NCBI GenBank assembly: GCA_964019695.1 | Contig: OZ026530.1 | Coordinates: 32,036,690-32,100,689 of the forward strand | From: Loripinus fragilis | Lineage: Eukaryota; Mollusca; Bivalvia; Lucinida; Lucinidae | Length of the DNA: 64,000 nucleotides | Direction of reading: 5' to 3' | Shown here: positions 54,230-64,000 of the stretch, one piece after another | Layout of the letters: each line of letters opens with the position of its first letter | Position numbering within the stretch: the stretch's first letter is position 1 | Notes under the pieces: generated by a model | The model's database searches: none | The model's input: the letters and a program-made list of their open reading frames with translations, nothing else | Told to the model about the DNA's origin: nothing | Position numbers and translations under genes: made by a program

Positions 54230-57200
54230 TGAGCTGGCTATAGACACCCCTCCCCCCCCCCAGGGGGAATTTTGTACACTATGATTTTCTGAAACTACAT
54301 TATATAACACACAAAATAAAAGATGTTAGCTCTCTGAGAGTGGCAGCGTTAACGTGTAACAGCACGTTATATACGTTACCCCCCCAAAAATAGCATTAGA
54401 CGTCCCTGATAATGTCTCAAACATGACATGTTCGTACATATTTGCATGCTGACACAGGTTTATGAACTTCTTATAACACAGTTACATATTTTTAGTATTA
54501 ATTTTATAGATGTCTTGAGTAATTACCGTTGTATACGTTACTTGGTGTTTCCTGCATTATTTCCGAGTATCTGTATGGTATTTATTGACTAAAGGTGTAT
54601 TAAATCTGTCACAGAATATAGTAAATCTATAAGGCTGCTACTTAAATGATTTAAAGTTCTTTATCATGGTCGCTTACACTGTTTTTCAGGTCCATGTTAT
54701 GTATGTTACCTTCAAAATAGCATTAAACATTTAAGTTAATGTCTCTAACAAACCCTGTTTATACTTATTTGCTTGCTTGCCCAGGTTTATGTACTTCTTT
54801 TAACAAGGTTGACCTATTTTAAGTATTCATTTAATAAATGCCTTGAGCTTTAACTGTTATGTGTGTTACCAAATGATACATAAAGTATTCTAAGTATCTG
54901 TATAGAAGTTGTTGACTATACATGTATAAAGTCTGTCAGAGAAATTAGAAAATTTATAAGGCTGAAATAAATTGAAGTTCCTTATTAATTTATGGTCACT
55001 TAAACTAATAATATAATGTGATCTATCAACCTTCGCTGTTTGCTCACATTAACAGCATAGATACCATGAATTCAAATCGGAAGTTCTGAAAGACAGTCAC
55101 TGTGAAACAGCTCAGTTCTGGGCAAGGTATATGAGTATGATTCAGATGGTGTTGACACTGATTAGGGCTACAAAGAAAACAACTTTGAATTGCATGTCAT
55201 CTCTATCTGTATGCCTTGTTCCCAATGTGCATTGCAAACGATCATAACAACCACGCACAATATGTACCTGTGTAACTGATTACACTCATAAATTTGATAC
55301 ACATCGCAGATGCAAAGAACTTCTCGAACAAAATGGGTTTAGTGTGTCACAACCATTGGTTCTTTGCTTGAGAAATGTTTTGACATAACTATCAGGCAAA
55401 CAATAAAGAGGTATTATTCAGCAACTAGAACTAGGCTTCGTACTACAGATGGAATGGTGCATTACTCATCACATCAGAGCTCAATATATTGAAACAACTC
55501 TTCAATGCACTGAAATAAAATATTCAATCTGTTCAGATGCAAAGTAGAATGAGCACAAGAGGCAGTTTGAGGCTACACCAATCCTTTTAGATCTAGTTTG
55601 GAAGACATTGAACTGTACTTTTTGTCTTTCGGTGTACCTGCTAAGCCTGGCATAGCTAAGGATCTTATTGAGGCTGATGACATTGGCAGGAAGGCTGTTG
55701 CAGACTTCATTGACTCACTTTTACTTCAAAAAATCTATCTTTCCCATCCCCCATAAAATGCTACAAGCTAATAAAGGTTTGATCCTTGCGAGGTCAAGCA
55801 AGAAGAAATTGCCCAATTTACAAAACGTAAACAGCCAGATGAGAGCTTAAAGGAGTGTCTTTGGTAAGCATGCCCTTCTTTCTATTGGACATAATGTTGA
55901 CCTTGGTTTGACACTGCCGCTCCTTCTGGGACCTGTACCATGGTCACTGACAACTCCTGATAGAATTTCCACCAAAACTGACAAGTCCAAACTTCAGCAT
56001 GACTTGCAATCACACATTGAACCTACATTAGATTGGCCATGTAGTGCTGCACATAACGTTGATGTCAAATCCGTAACTACAGAGCATTATAATAACTTTT
56101 CCTGTCACCTTCATGGATCTGATGGCACCAGTATTCAACCAGGCACTAAAGGCAGGGCATGTTGGCTTTGTCACTGATACATATATACAATGTATAAGTA
56201 GCTGTCTATAAAGTCTTACAAACATTCTCACAGAGGATAACCTGGGTGTTTTGTTCAACAATGGTGTATGCAACAAAAGGTGCAGCTTCTGAATGTCAAC
56301 AGCATTGGCCAGAATAGTGGGGAAGAGATCTACAGTAATACATTGTTTAACAGATTGTGACACTACCAATGTGCCAATGTGCTAGTACCACGGAAAGGTT
56401 ATTCCTATCAAACTGATAGAGAACCCGTCCCCCACTAGTTCATCAACATTCTAAGATGGGTAGGAAAACAAATAAAGAATTGCTCTAGGCACTCATCAAC
56501 GATATGAAACCCTAACATGTGCTATTTATGTAATTGTGAATAAGCTGCAGTACAACATGTTTCTGAAAAAAGTACCAAAGCCATACACATATACTGACTA
56601 TTTCAAATGGCATGAACATGAGCTTACCTCCACCCTGCTTTTCTTTCCTTTAGATGTACATAAAAAGATTGAACTATCAAGTCTTTCCCATGAAAACAAG
56701 TGAGGCTTTCCAGATATGGACAAAATGTGTGGAAAATAAATGGGAAGGAAATCGAGTACCTCTGGATGAAAGAAAACTTGATTGTACCCTAACAAAAGAG
56801 CCACAGAATTATAGTTCACATTTTGTGTGATATGGGGTTACCATGTTCAAAACTCAACAACTCAAACCATATAAAAGATAGAAAAATATATTTGCAGTTT
56901 CCAAAAGGTACTTAAACATTCTTTAATACAAAATGAGTTAGTAAGCACATTCACTTTAAAAAAATAAATCAAACTATATTTGTTTCATAAATCATTTATA
57001 TAGGAATAATGAAAAAAAGTAACATACGTAACACTTAGGGTGCATATTTATTTTCAACGGTCCATATCTGTGATGCAAAAACAGCTTACTTGGATGATAT
57101 AGCCAATTTGGAAATCTTACCTTATGGTTTGCACTTTTCAGAAGTCATGCCATTTACTAAAATTATCAAAGATGTTGATGGGTAATATATATAATTGGCT

Positions 57201-58600
57201 GTTACAGTGTAATGGTGCCATGACCAGAGTGCTAGCATATTGCAAAATCCTTGCAAGATAAATCTAATAGAGGAGTAACAAGTTGTATAGGAAAATTCTT
57301 TATAATATATGAAGATTTGCTCTAGACCTTCTACCTGATGGGTTTTCTTTGATCTTTTAAGTTGTTACTCGCACATTGCACTAAATGTTACAAACTTTCC
57401 ATAAGTATTATGTCAACTATATTTGATGTCTCTATAAAAGAAAAGAGGGTAGTTTATGTTTTGAGTTACTTCCTCAGCAAATGAGCCTGAGTAAAAAGAA
57501 GTACATGGACCGGTGCCAGTATGCAAAAAGTACAAGCAGGTCGTATTGGAGACCATATCTTGAATGTTTAATGGTATTCAGAGAGTAACGTAGGTAACCT
57601 GGGCTGTAAAATAGTGTAGGACACCATAATAAGGAACTTTAATTCATTTGAATAGCAGCCTTATAGATTTACTATATTCACTGACAGATGTTATACATGT
57701 ATAGTCAATAACTGCCATACTGATACTTGGAAACAACATATGAAACACTAAGTAACATATACAATGGCAAAAACTCAAGACATTTATAAAAAAATATAAA
57801 ATTATGTAACTGTGTTATTAGAAGTTCTTTAACCTGTGCCAGACTTTAAAAAAGTGTGAATATGTCATGTTGGAGACATTATCAGGAAAATTTAATGTTA
57901 TTTTGCAGGTAACGTACGTAACATGATGTTACCCGCTAACGCTGCAACTCTTAGAGGGCTAACATAGTTCATTTTGTGGCTTATATAAGGTAGTATCTGG
58001 AAATCATAGTGTCCAAAATTCCCCCTGGGAGGAAGTGGGGTCTTTAGCCATAGTGAGGCCTGGAGAAATACATTTTACAATTTTCTGTGATATGGTCGGT
58101 ACCATGTTCATCATCTAATAAGTCAAAAAGTATATAAGATAGAAACATAATGCTTGCAGTTTTGAAAAGGTACATAAAAAATCTTTAATGTTATACCAAA
58201 TAAATTGACATAAACTGGTTTCAATAAGATTTAAGACAAACTATATAAGATGCATTTATCATTTAAAAGGGGGTTAAATAAAAAAAATGTAACATACACT
58301 ACATCGGAGGTGACTATATTTGTTTTCAAATGCCATTATCTGTGGCCCAGTAATAGCTTAGTTAGAAAATATAACCAATTTGGAAATCTTACCTTATCTT
58401 TTGCACTTTTCTGAAGTCTTAAAAAGAATTTTAATTATCAAATATTTTGTAGGGTAACGTATGTCACAGGCTGTTACAGCTTAACGCTGCCATTGTCAGA
58501 GGGCTAACATGTTGCAAAATCCTTGCAAGACATTGGGCTTCAAGAAAAATATGGTCTACAAAATTCCCCCTGGGGGGGAGGTAAACCATATCCAGCCAGT
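54230..58600. mobile_element. ~4-kb element with ~460-bp inverted ends and GTAACGTACGTAAC motifs
   Basis: CCCAGGGGGAATTTTGTACA ... at 54260 is inverted at 58045 and again at about 58580 (TGTCCAAAATTCCCCCTGGG; CTACAAAATTCCCCCTGGG). The arms share GTTAGCTCTCTGAGAG, GTTACCC and TGCTGACACAGG-like blocks. Subterminal segments are tandemly duplicated on the left (54450/54780) and right (56850/58100). GTAACGTACGTAAC-like words recur in the arms. Coding remnants are at 55590-56170. Superfamily not recognised. Confidence 0.75.
55590..56170 (+). pseudogene. Decayed element-encoded protein, unknown family
   Basis: Protein-like stretches in changing frames: LEDIELYFLSFGVPAKPGIA followed by KDLIEADDIGRKAVADFIDS, then (after stops and a frame change) LSIGHNVDLGLTLPLLLGPV and WSLTTPDRISTKTDKSKLQH. 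Codon-like composition and low-complexity-free text suggest former coding. It sits in the middle of the inverted-end element, where its transposase or accessory gene would be expected. No catalytic motif can be identified. Confidence 0.55.
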
Positions 58601-58689
58601 GGCCTATAGTTGAAAATATAAAATAAAATCTTATAGGAGTTGTTTTCACACAGAAAGAAACATTAATGAAAGACATGCATGCATACTAT

Positions 58690-58850
58690 TAATCCATATG
58701 AGCCTAGCATCTTTTTGTGGTACATCGGCAAACAGCGCAAAACCAGATCAGACGCCACAAAACTTGGCGTCTGATCAGGTTATCCACTGTATACAAACAG
58801 AAGTTTCCTTACAGTGGTAATTGTTGCTTTAACCATTAAAATATATTGTG
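58690..58850. mobile_element. MITE fragment with AGATCAGACGCC core
   Basis: TTAATCCATATGAGCCTAGC, then ACCAGATCAGACGCCACAAAACTTGGCGTCTGATCAGG (a hairpin) and CCACTGTATACAAACAG. Layout and core resemble 63172-63427; the ends are eroded. Confidence 0.65.
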
Positions 58851-60360
58851 CTACTTTACTGCGAGTTTATTTTCAGTCTCTGAACAACAGATCTAGTTAT
58901 GTATGCTTTTTCAGACGTTCTAGATACGTATTATTGCATTTGGACACCCATTTTGACTATTAGAAGTGATTACAGTTGTTTTAGTCTCATAAGGTTTCTC
59001 TCCATAATCTCTATCTTTGGATAGTCCACAACTTGGCGTATAAGCGCATGTATGATTCAATTTGAGATAAAAAAAAATCAAAGCACGATTATTTTAATAC
59101 ATGTAGTTATTGGTCCAATGATATTTTTCTCAACCTTTCGTTTTATGCTAAACGAGACCGGTATTGCGGTATGCTTTTGTGATATTTTTTCAAATGACCC
59201 CCATCTTATTTGAAGACGGATTTATTGAGGTTAATATAAATCGTTCCAAAACAATCTAGAATGAAACTTCCGATAAAATGTTTACAAAATTATGTAAACC
59301 ATTTTTTTTACATTTACGAATTTCATAAAAAGATGATGAGTAGGGTGTGCGTTTCTTTTTTGTCGGGTATATCTGAGGTACGACACACCATCTTGTCTAC
59401 ATTGAAGGGTCTCAAAGGACAAACGTTGTCGTCAGATAAACAGCGAAAACCCAGAGTAGACTTGGCAGTTACCCAGGCTGGTCTGAGTCTTCGCTGTGGG
59501 CACATGCAACATTGATAAAAATATACATTGAACGTAGATAACACGTTACCTGGCCTTTTCGGAGTAGTTAAGTTTTAGTTTTAACTAATGTCTTCCGTTT
59601 TGGGTTTTTACATGTACATGAATGTTTTATGGCAATTAACGTATCATGAACAGTTTTACTGTGTTTTATCATTCAACAGTAATGGAATAAAATAAGCAAC
59701 CGTATCACTGGAGTTTACATGTAGCTTCAAATAAAATGTATGTAGAATCGTTATGCCGTACATGTACATAGATTGTTTCGCGGTTTATGCGTATCAAAAC
59801 TACATGTGTATATAACGTAACAAATTTCTTACACATCGGATAGAAAAATGCCATTCTGTCCAGGTCATGGCGCTATAAAAAAATTCAGGCTCAACTCAAC
59901 TGAGCACGAAATTTCAACTGCTCATAAAAACTTAATTAAATACCAACAACTAAAGAAGTTGTTTTTGCGTTTAGGCTTTCAGATGTTGTATTTATCATGC
60001 ATATAAATTGTCGGGATTTTAACTTTTATGTGCATGATAAATTTCATGCCCAGTTGAGTTTAGCATGTTAAACGTTTTATAACCTCGGGCCAGGTGTTCT
60101 GACTCAAGCCATGTCAGCGTGTTATCGCGCACCTCCTGATCTCCGTATATTCAGGACCTTCTGACAAATCTCTTTGAATACAAGTATAAGCTTTTCAAAA
60201 AAGCTTGCCATCTTTCGGCACAAAACTAAAGTGGGTTGTCGTCTGCTGGCTGAAAGTACAGAAGCCATTTGAAAGCTGTTTTAGTCGAAAGTGATGCACT
60301 ATTAAATGCCACACCCACCTCATCGCCACTTGCGGAGATGGCGATGAGCTGGAGTGGTCA
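58851..60360. other. No gene recognised
   Basis: AT-rich sequence with several short TACATGTA palindromes. ATAAATTTCATGC / GCATGATAAAT segments near 59995-60045 are weakly mirrored. No exon seen. Confidence 0.45.
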
Positions 60361-60362
60361 TA

Positions 60363-60803
60363 TTCACACTGGTAAATGTACATGTATACGTCGATTTGGT
60401 GGTATTTACACATGTACGGGTATTGCCGGTACTTGATAGACCGGAAGTGGTAGATAATGGTGTTAATACTATATGGAAAAAAAACATGCCATATGCCTAA
60501 AGGACTATAGAATTAGATCTTTTTTAAGTATTCAGTATGTGCCTGGCGATTTATGTAAGCATTAAGGAATAGATTCGAGTACCGATCATCCAGATCGGTA
60601 CTCGAATCTATTCCTAAATGCTTACATAAATCGCCATGTGCATGCCGAATACTTAAAAATGATCTAATTCTATAGTCCTTTAGGCATATGGCATGTTTTT
60701 TTCCATATAGTATTAACACCAATATCTACCACTTCCGGCCTATCAAGTACCGGCAATACGCGTAAATACCAGCAAGTCGACGTATACATTTACCAGTGTG
60801 ATA
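60363..60803. repeat. 440-bp near-perfect palindrome (foldback element)
   Basis: CACACTGGTAAATGTACATG ... GCGATTTATGTAAGCATTAA ... GATTCGAGTACCGATC is mirrored after a 5-nt loop (ATCCA, 60588-60592) by GATCGGTACTCGAATC and so on to CATTTACCAGTGTG. The arms of about 215 bp differ at few positions. It would form a large cruciform. The ends CACACTGG/CCAGTGTG may be TIR tips. Confidence 0.93.
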
Positions 60804-60984
60804 TTAGTGTTGTGACACCATAAGAAAATACATACAAATAATTTGTACAGAAGAGGCTATCTCATGCTACACCACTTTCATGTAGCCGGTAGCACTACTT
60901 AGCCTGTGCTACATGTGTACCGTACAGGTTGCAAACTTAGTCAATTATAGTCGGATGGAAATAAAACTGCGGTATTAAATGGTG

Positions 60985-61120
60985 AGCAAGAAACAAATCA
61001 TTAATCGTGTGAGGGTCGGATAGAAAAATCCGTCTTTGTCATCACTCGGCAAGCTTCGTGATACCTACCATTCGGAGATCCTCGGGGCGGATTTATCTAT
61101 CCCTACCTCACACTCTTGCT
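60985..61120. repeat. Inverted repeat, GTGTGAGGGTCGGATAGA arms
   Basis: GAGCAAGAAAC ... GTGTGAGGGTCGGATAGAAA and AATCCG are mirrored by CGGATTTATCTATCCCTACC TCACACTCTTGCT. Probably a small foldback MITE. Confidence 0.75.
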
Positions 61121-61257
61121 AGATTCTAAAACCCCTCAGACAGAATAGCAGATACATTTGTTATTAGGAAATTAACTGCTCATGTCAACATAGAGATATA
61201 TCACTGGAAAGATGTAGGCCCTAAGTTGTTTTAGTGGAATTGAATCTGATATTAATT

Positions 61258-62040
61258 GGGCCTCGTCCAAGCTTATTTCGGTAGTTCAGCAGGCTGGGTT
61301 GCACCTTGCACGGCGGCAATCTAAAAAGCAGGCTTTCTGTCGAAGAGACCAGTTGGGCCTCGACGCGAGATAACCTGTCTTCGGGGTTTCCGATAAAGCG
61401 AGTTTCAAACCAGTCTCCTTAGCTACAGAGACAAGCTAGAAAATTTCACCAGTAGCAAGATTATTTAAAAAAAAAAGGAATAACAAAGGCGCTGATCAGA
61501 CTGCGCGGATGCGCAGAGTGGTCTGCATCTATGCCCAGGGGGTTACTCTGAATTTTTTATATATACGTAGGCTAGGGTTATTTTAAGGGGTTCAAAATTT
61601 TGAATTTCAATACTTTTCTGGGGTTTCAGAAAAATGCATATTTTTGGGGGTATGAAGATTTTGTGGATATTTTGTGGGATCACCACAAAATTGGCCTATA
61701 TTTAGGGGTGATTTCTATGCATTTAGGTTCTTTTCTTAAGGGCAAGGTACAGAAAAGGTGATATTTTTTGGGGTTGCTAAAATTTCAAATAATTTTTTGG
61801 GGTGCTTGAAATCCCTGATAGTTTTTTGGGGTGACCTGTAGATGCTTGGCCCAAGCCTACGCATGGAGAAAAAAAAAAGAGAACCCTCACCCCCCCCCCC
61901 CCCCCCCACGGGCGTCTGTGTTGTTCGCATACCCCCGAAGTGAGGCCCAATTGTCTCTTCGACAGAAAGCTTGTATTTTAGATTGCCGCCGTGCAAGGTG
62001 CAACCCAGCCTACTGAACTACAAAGATAAGCTCGGAATAT
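61258..62040. mobile_element. ~780-bp element with ~95-bp TIRs, split by a family G fragment
   Basis: TTGGGCCTCGTCCAAGCTTA and GTTGCACCTTGCACGGCGGC AATCTAAAA at the left are mirrored at the right (TTTTAGATTGCCGCCGTGCA AGGTGCAAC). The inside has family G sequence (61351-61540), many TTTTGGGGT words (61560-61840) and an A/C run at about 61870-61910. Confidence 0.82.
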
Positions 62041-62339
62041 TTAATTTTATGTTAAGTAGGTAAAGTTATCGTACATTTTAGGGAGATGATAAAAAAGGTG
62101 ATGATCTGACTGAGTGAATGCGCAAGCATCTCGGTGCATTTTTTCCGCATGCAACAAAATAAGTTTTCTGCACCGAGGGACAACTATCAAATTCCTAACT
62201 TTGCCCCGAGAACTTTACGTTTGCGTGCCCATAATTTTGCAATTTAAATCTGCTTAATTTTACCTAAGCAAAGGACATTGTTATATGACTCCTATAAAAG
62301 ACCTCCTCTGCTTGGTTGAAACTAGCTTCCACAGGTTGT

Positions 62340-62560
62340 GACATATCTTGATATTTACCACTGGTGAGCTAAATTTAGCCCAGGACAGGTTAAAAATAAT
62401 ATGACTATTACGTTTTTTTCACTGCTGCCAGACAGCCAAAATAGATCAAGCTAAAGTTAGGCCTGGACAGGTTAACATTAAGTTTTTTTCACTGCTCTAT
62501 GACAGCTAAAATAAATATTGGAAAAAACTGACCTTAGAGATAGCATAATTTATAATGTAT
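62340..62560. repeat. Direct duplication of a ~100-bp segment
   Basis: GGACAGGTTAAAAATAATAT ... TTTTTTTCACTGCTGCCAGACAGC and GGACAGGTTAACATTAAG ... TTTTTTTCACTGCTCTATGACAGC are two copies about 83 bp apart. Confidence 0.8.
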
Positions 62561-63059
62561 AATTAAATAGGTCAATGTTTGGAATAAAGAATTTGATTAT
62601 TTTATGAGAACAATAATTTAATAAAATGCAATTCTTTTGAACGTCTCATAAGGGCTTCAGAAACTAGAAAATCAATTGTTTAATAATATTTTTAAGTGCA
62701 CTAGGAACATCTTGATTGGGTTAATTTATAAAGATATAAAACGAGGATAAGAAAGACAGTGTCTCATAACACAACAATTGGTGCATTTTGTTTTTGTTAA
62801 CATCAGGATTAGTCAACCCTCGAAAGTGATAAACATCAGTATTCTCGGGCTGACAAACCCTGACGTTGACCTTAATAGAAGAATGCATCAATTGTATATT
62901 GTCTACTTATTTGCCTCTATGCTTCTATTTTGATGTGCGATTTAATAATGTGTTTTCATTAACCTCCCGGCTTTGTCCGTTTACAAAAATATTTCTACAT
63001 GCATTTATGTAAGAGCGGATAATAATTATTAAAATGCATTTTTTTCATTTTTGCAAACA

Positions 63060-63115
63060 AAACATATGTTGTGGGTACTCAAAAGACCGTCTCACTGAGA
63101 CGGTTCTTTTGAGAA
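63060..63115. repeat. Short perfect hairpin CTCAAAAGACCGTCTC
   Basis: CTCAAAAGACCGTCTCACTG AGACGGTTCTTTTGAG. A similar, weaker hairpin is at 44638-44690 (CTCAAAAGAACC ... GACGGTTCTTTTGA), also flanked by ACATATGTT. A dispersed small element. Confidence 0.75.
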
Positions 63116-63171
63116 CCGAAAACATATGTTCTCACTGATGAATAAGAAAATATTTATAATTTTACGCTTAA

Positions 63172-63427
63172 CCCATTTAAGCCTGGCGTCCTTTTTAGTG
63201 AAATCGCCAAACTTCGAAAATTTCGATAAAACATTCTGTAAGCAAATAGATGAGAACCTGACCAAACGCCGCTGAACGCTGCGTCTGATCTGGTTCTCCA
63301 CTATTTGCTTACATAATATTATATCAAAATTTGAATAAAGTTGAAAATTACCACCCAACATTCCCTTCAAACGAAAATGGACTGGTCCAATTGATAAATA
63401 TGGGAAATTTAATTAGGCTTAAATGGG
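63172..63427. mobile_element. TTAA-flanked MITE (CCCATTTAAGCC ends)
   Basis: TTAA (63168-63171), then CCCATTTAAGCC ... GGCTTAAATGGG, then TTAA (63428-63431). 256 bp. piggyBac-type target and tips but a different sequence from family B. The core contains CCTGACCAAACGCC ... GCGTCTGATCTGG. It ends 33 bp before the probable splice acceptor of the esterase. Confidence 0.92.
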
Positions 63428-63471
63428 TTAAAAAGTTGCTTATCTCGAATTATGTTTCAGAACGATAGGCA

Positions 63472-64000
63472 ATGCTGCTCCTGATTAACGTGCTGCTACT
63501 GGTTAGCCAGATACTACCAGGAATGACTATCGATGTCCAGGTCGAAACAGATATCGGAACTATTATAGGTCACACAAAAGACATTCACTTCAATGGTACA
63601 CGTTACACCGTCAGAGAATTTCTTGGAATCCCCTTTGCCGAGGCACCAATCGGACCACTTCGTTTTGCCAAACCTGTTAAAAAGGCACCATTCACTGAGC
63701 CATACATAGCTCAGACTGCATCGCCACTGTGTCCTCAAAACCCACAGTATCTAGCCTTTTTAGGAATAACAGGGGGTCTTGAGAATCAAGTAGAGGATTG
63801 CTTAACACTAAACGTTTTCAAACCTGACAGACCGGTACGGGGTAAGAAACTGCCAGTTCTTGTGTGGATACATGGAGGGTTCTATGAGGTTCAAACCCAA
63901 GACTACTTCCTCGGCAAGATGCTACCAGCGACTCAAGATATCATATTTGTGACCATGAACTACAGGTTGACAGTACTTGGATTCTTGAGTACAGGGAATG
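63472..64000 (+). CDS. Secreted type-B carboxylesterase (cholinesterase-like), N-terminal part, runs off the edge
   Basis: Single open frame from ATG at 63472 to the window end (176 codons). MLLLINVLLLVSQILPG is a signal peptide. Family marks in order: GTIIGHT and YTVREFLGIPFAEAPIGPLR (N-terminal strand, with the FxGIPxAxxPxGxLR motif), CPQN (first disulfide cysteine), EDCLTLNVF (type-B signature 2, partner cysteine), LPVLVWIHGGFY (oxyanion-hole HGG) and MNYRLTVLGFLSTG (NYRLxxxGF). Family knowledge: serine hydrolase of the alpha/beta fold cleaving esters; the catalytic Ser (GESAG), Glu and His lie beyond the edge, so it could also be an inactive neuroligin-like relative. A TATGTTTCAG acceptor at 63451-63460 suggests a 5' non-coding exon upstream. 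Confidence 0.95.
   Translation, partial: MLLLINVLLLVSQILPGMTIDVQVETDIGTIIGHTKDIHFNGTRYTVREFLGIPFAEAPIGPLRFAKPVKKAPFTEPYIAQTASPLCPQNPQYLAFLGITGGLENQVEDCLTLNVFKPDRPVRGKKLPVLVWIHGGFYEVQTQDYFLGKMLPATQDIIFVTMNYRLTVLGFLSTGN

Overview
The window is eukaryotic, intron-rich and AT-rich. It is packed with small non-autonomous DNA transposons, tRNA-derived SINEs, minisatellites and one large satellite. There are no operons or bacterial signals. The density of palindromic MITEs, the GGTCAAGGTCA-bearing repeats and the protein families together suggest a bivalve mollusc, probably a marine clam-like species. That is an inference from style, not a database match.

Four protein-coding genes can be assembled by hand from splice sites and reading phase. 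(1) 36-12687, minus strand: the first five coding exons of a secreted M14A procarboxypeptidase (signal peptide, propeptide, start of the catalytic domain); the rest lies left of the window. (2) 25642-29697, minus: a two-exon gene for a 69-residue secreted Gly/Arg-rich peptide precursor with basic cleavage sites, which I do not recognise. (3) 36823-46809, plus: a complete six-exon gene for a 233-residue secreted protein with three identically spaced six-cysteine antistasin-like modules. (4) 63472-64000, plus: the N-terminal third of a secreted type-B carboxylesterase, running off the right edge. Two decayed transposon genes lie in intron 1 of gene 3: the 3' end of a LINE with a zinc-knuckle C-terminus, and a Tc1-like transposase remnant whose four in-frame stops are all TGA.

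Layout: 0-13 kb is the carboxypeptidase gene, with an 8.5-kb intron holding a diverged 50-bp minisatellite broken by a SINE and several TA-flanked elements. 13-21 kb is repeats, including a 2.9-kb long-TIR element carrying triplicated nuclear-receptor-like sites. 21.4-25.6 kb is a satellite of about 95 bp (about 41 copies) that ends at the stop codon of the Gly/Arg peptide gene. 26-36 kb is that gene's intron and promoter, then repeats and two minisatellites. 36.8-46.8 kb is the antistasin-like gene. 47-63 kb is almost entirely mobile-element debris, including a 440-bp near-perfect palindrome and a 4-kb element with long inverted ends. The esterase closes the window.

All four gene products carry signal peptides. 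A peptidase zymogen, a probable protease-inhibitor-like protein and an esterase would fit a digestive or extracellular secretory setting, but nothing in the sequence shows co-regulation. The strongest novel candidates are the Gly/Arg peptide gene abutting the satellite, the triple-module antistasin-like gene, and a palindromic core (AGATCAGAC ... GTCTGATCT) shared by MITE families with unrelated ends.
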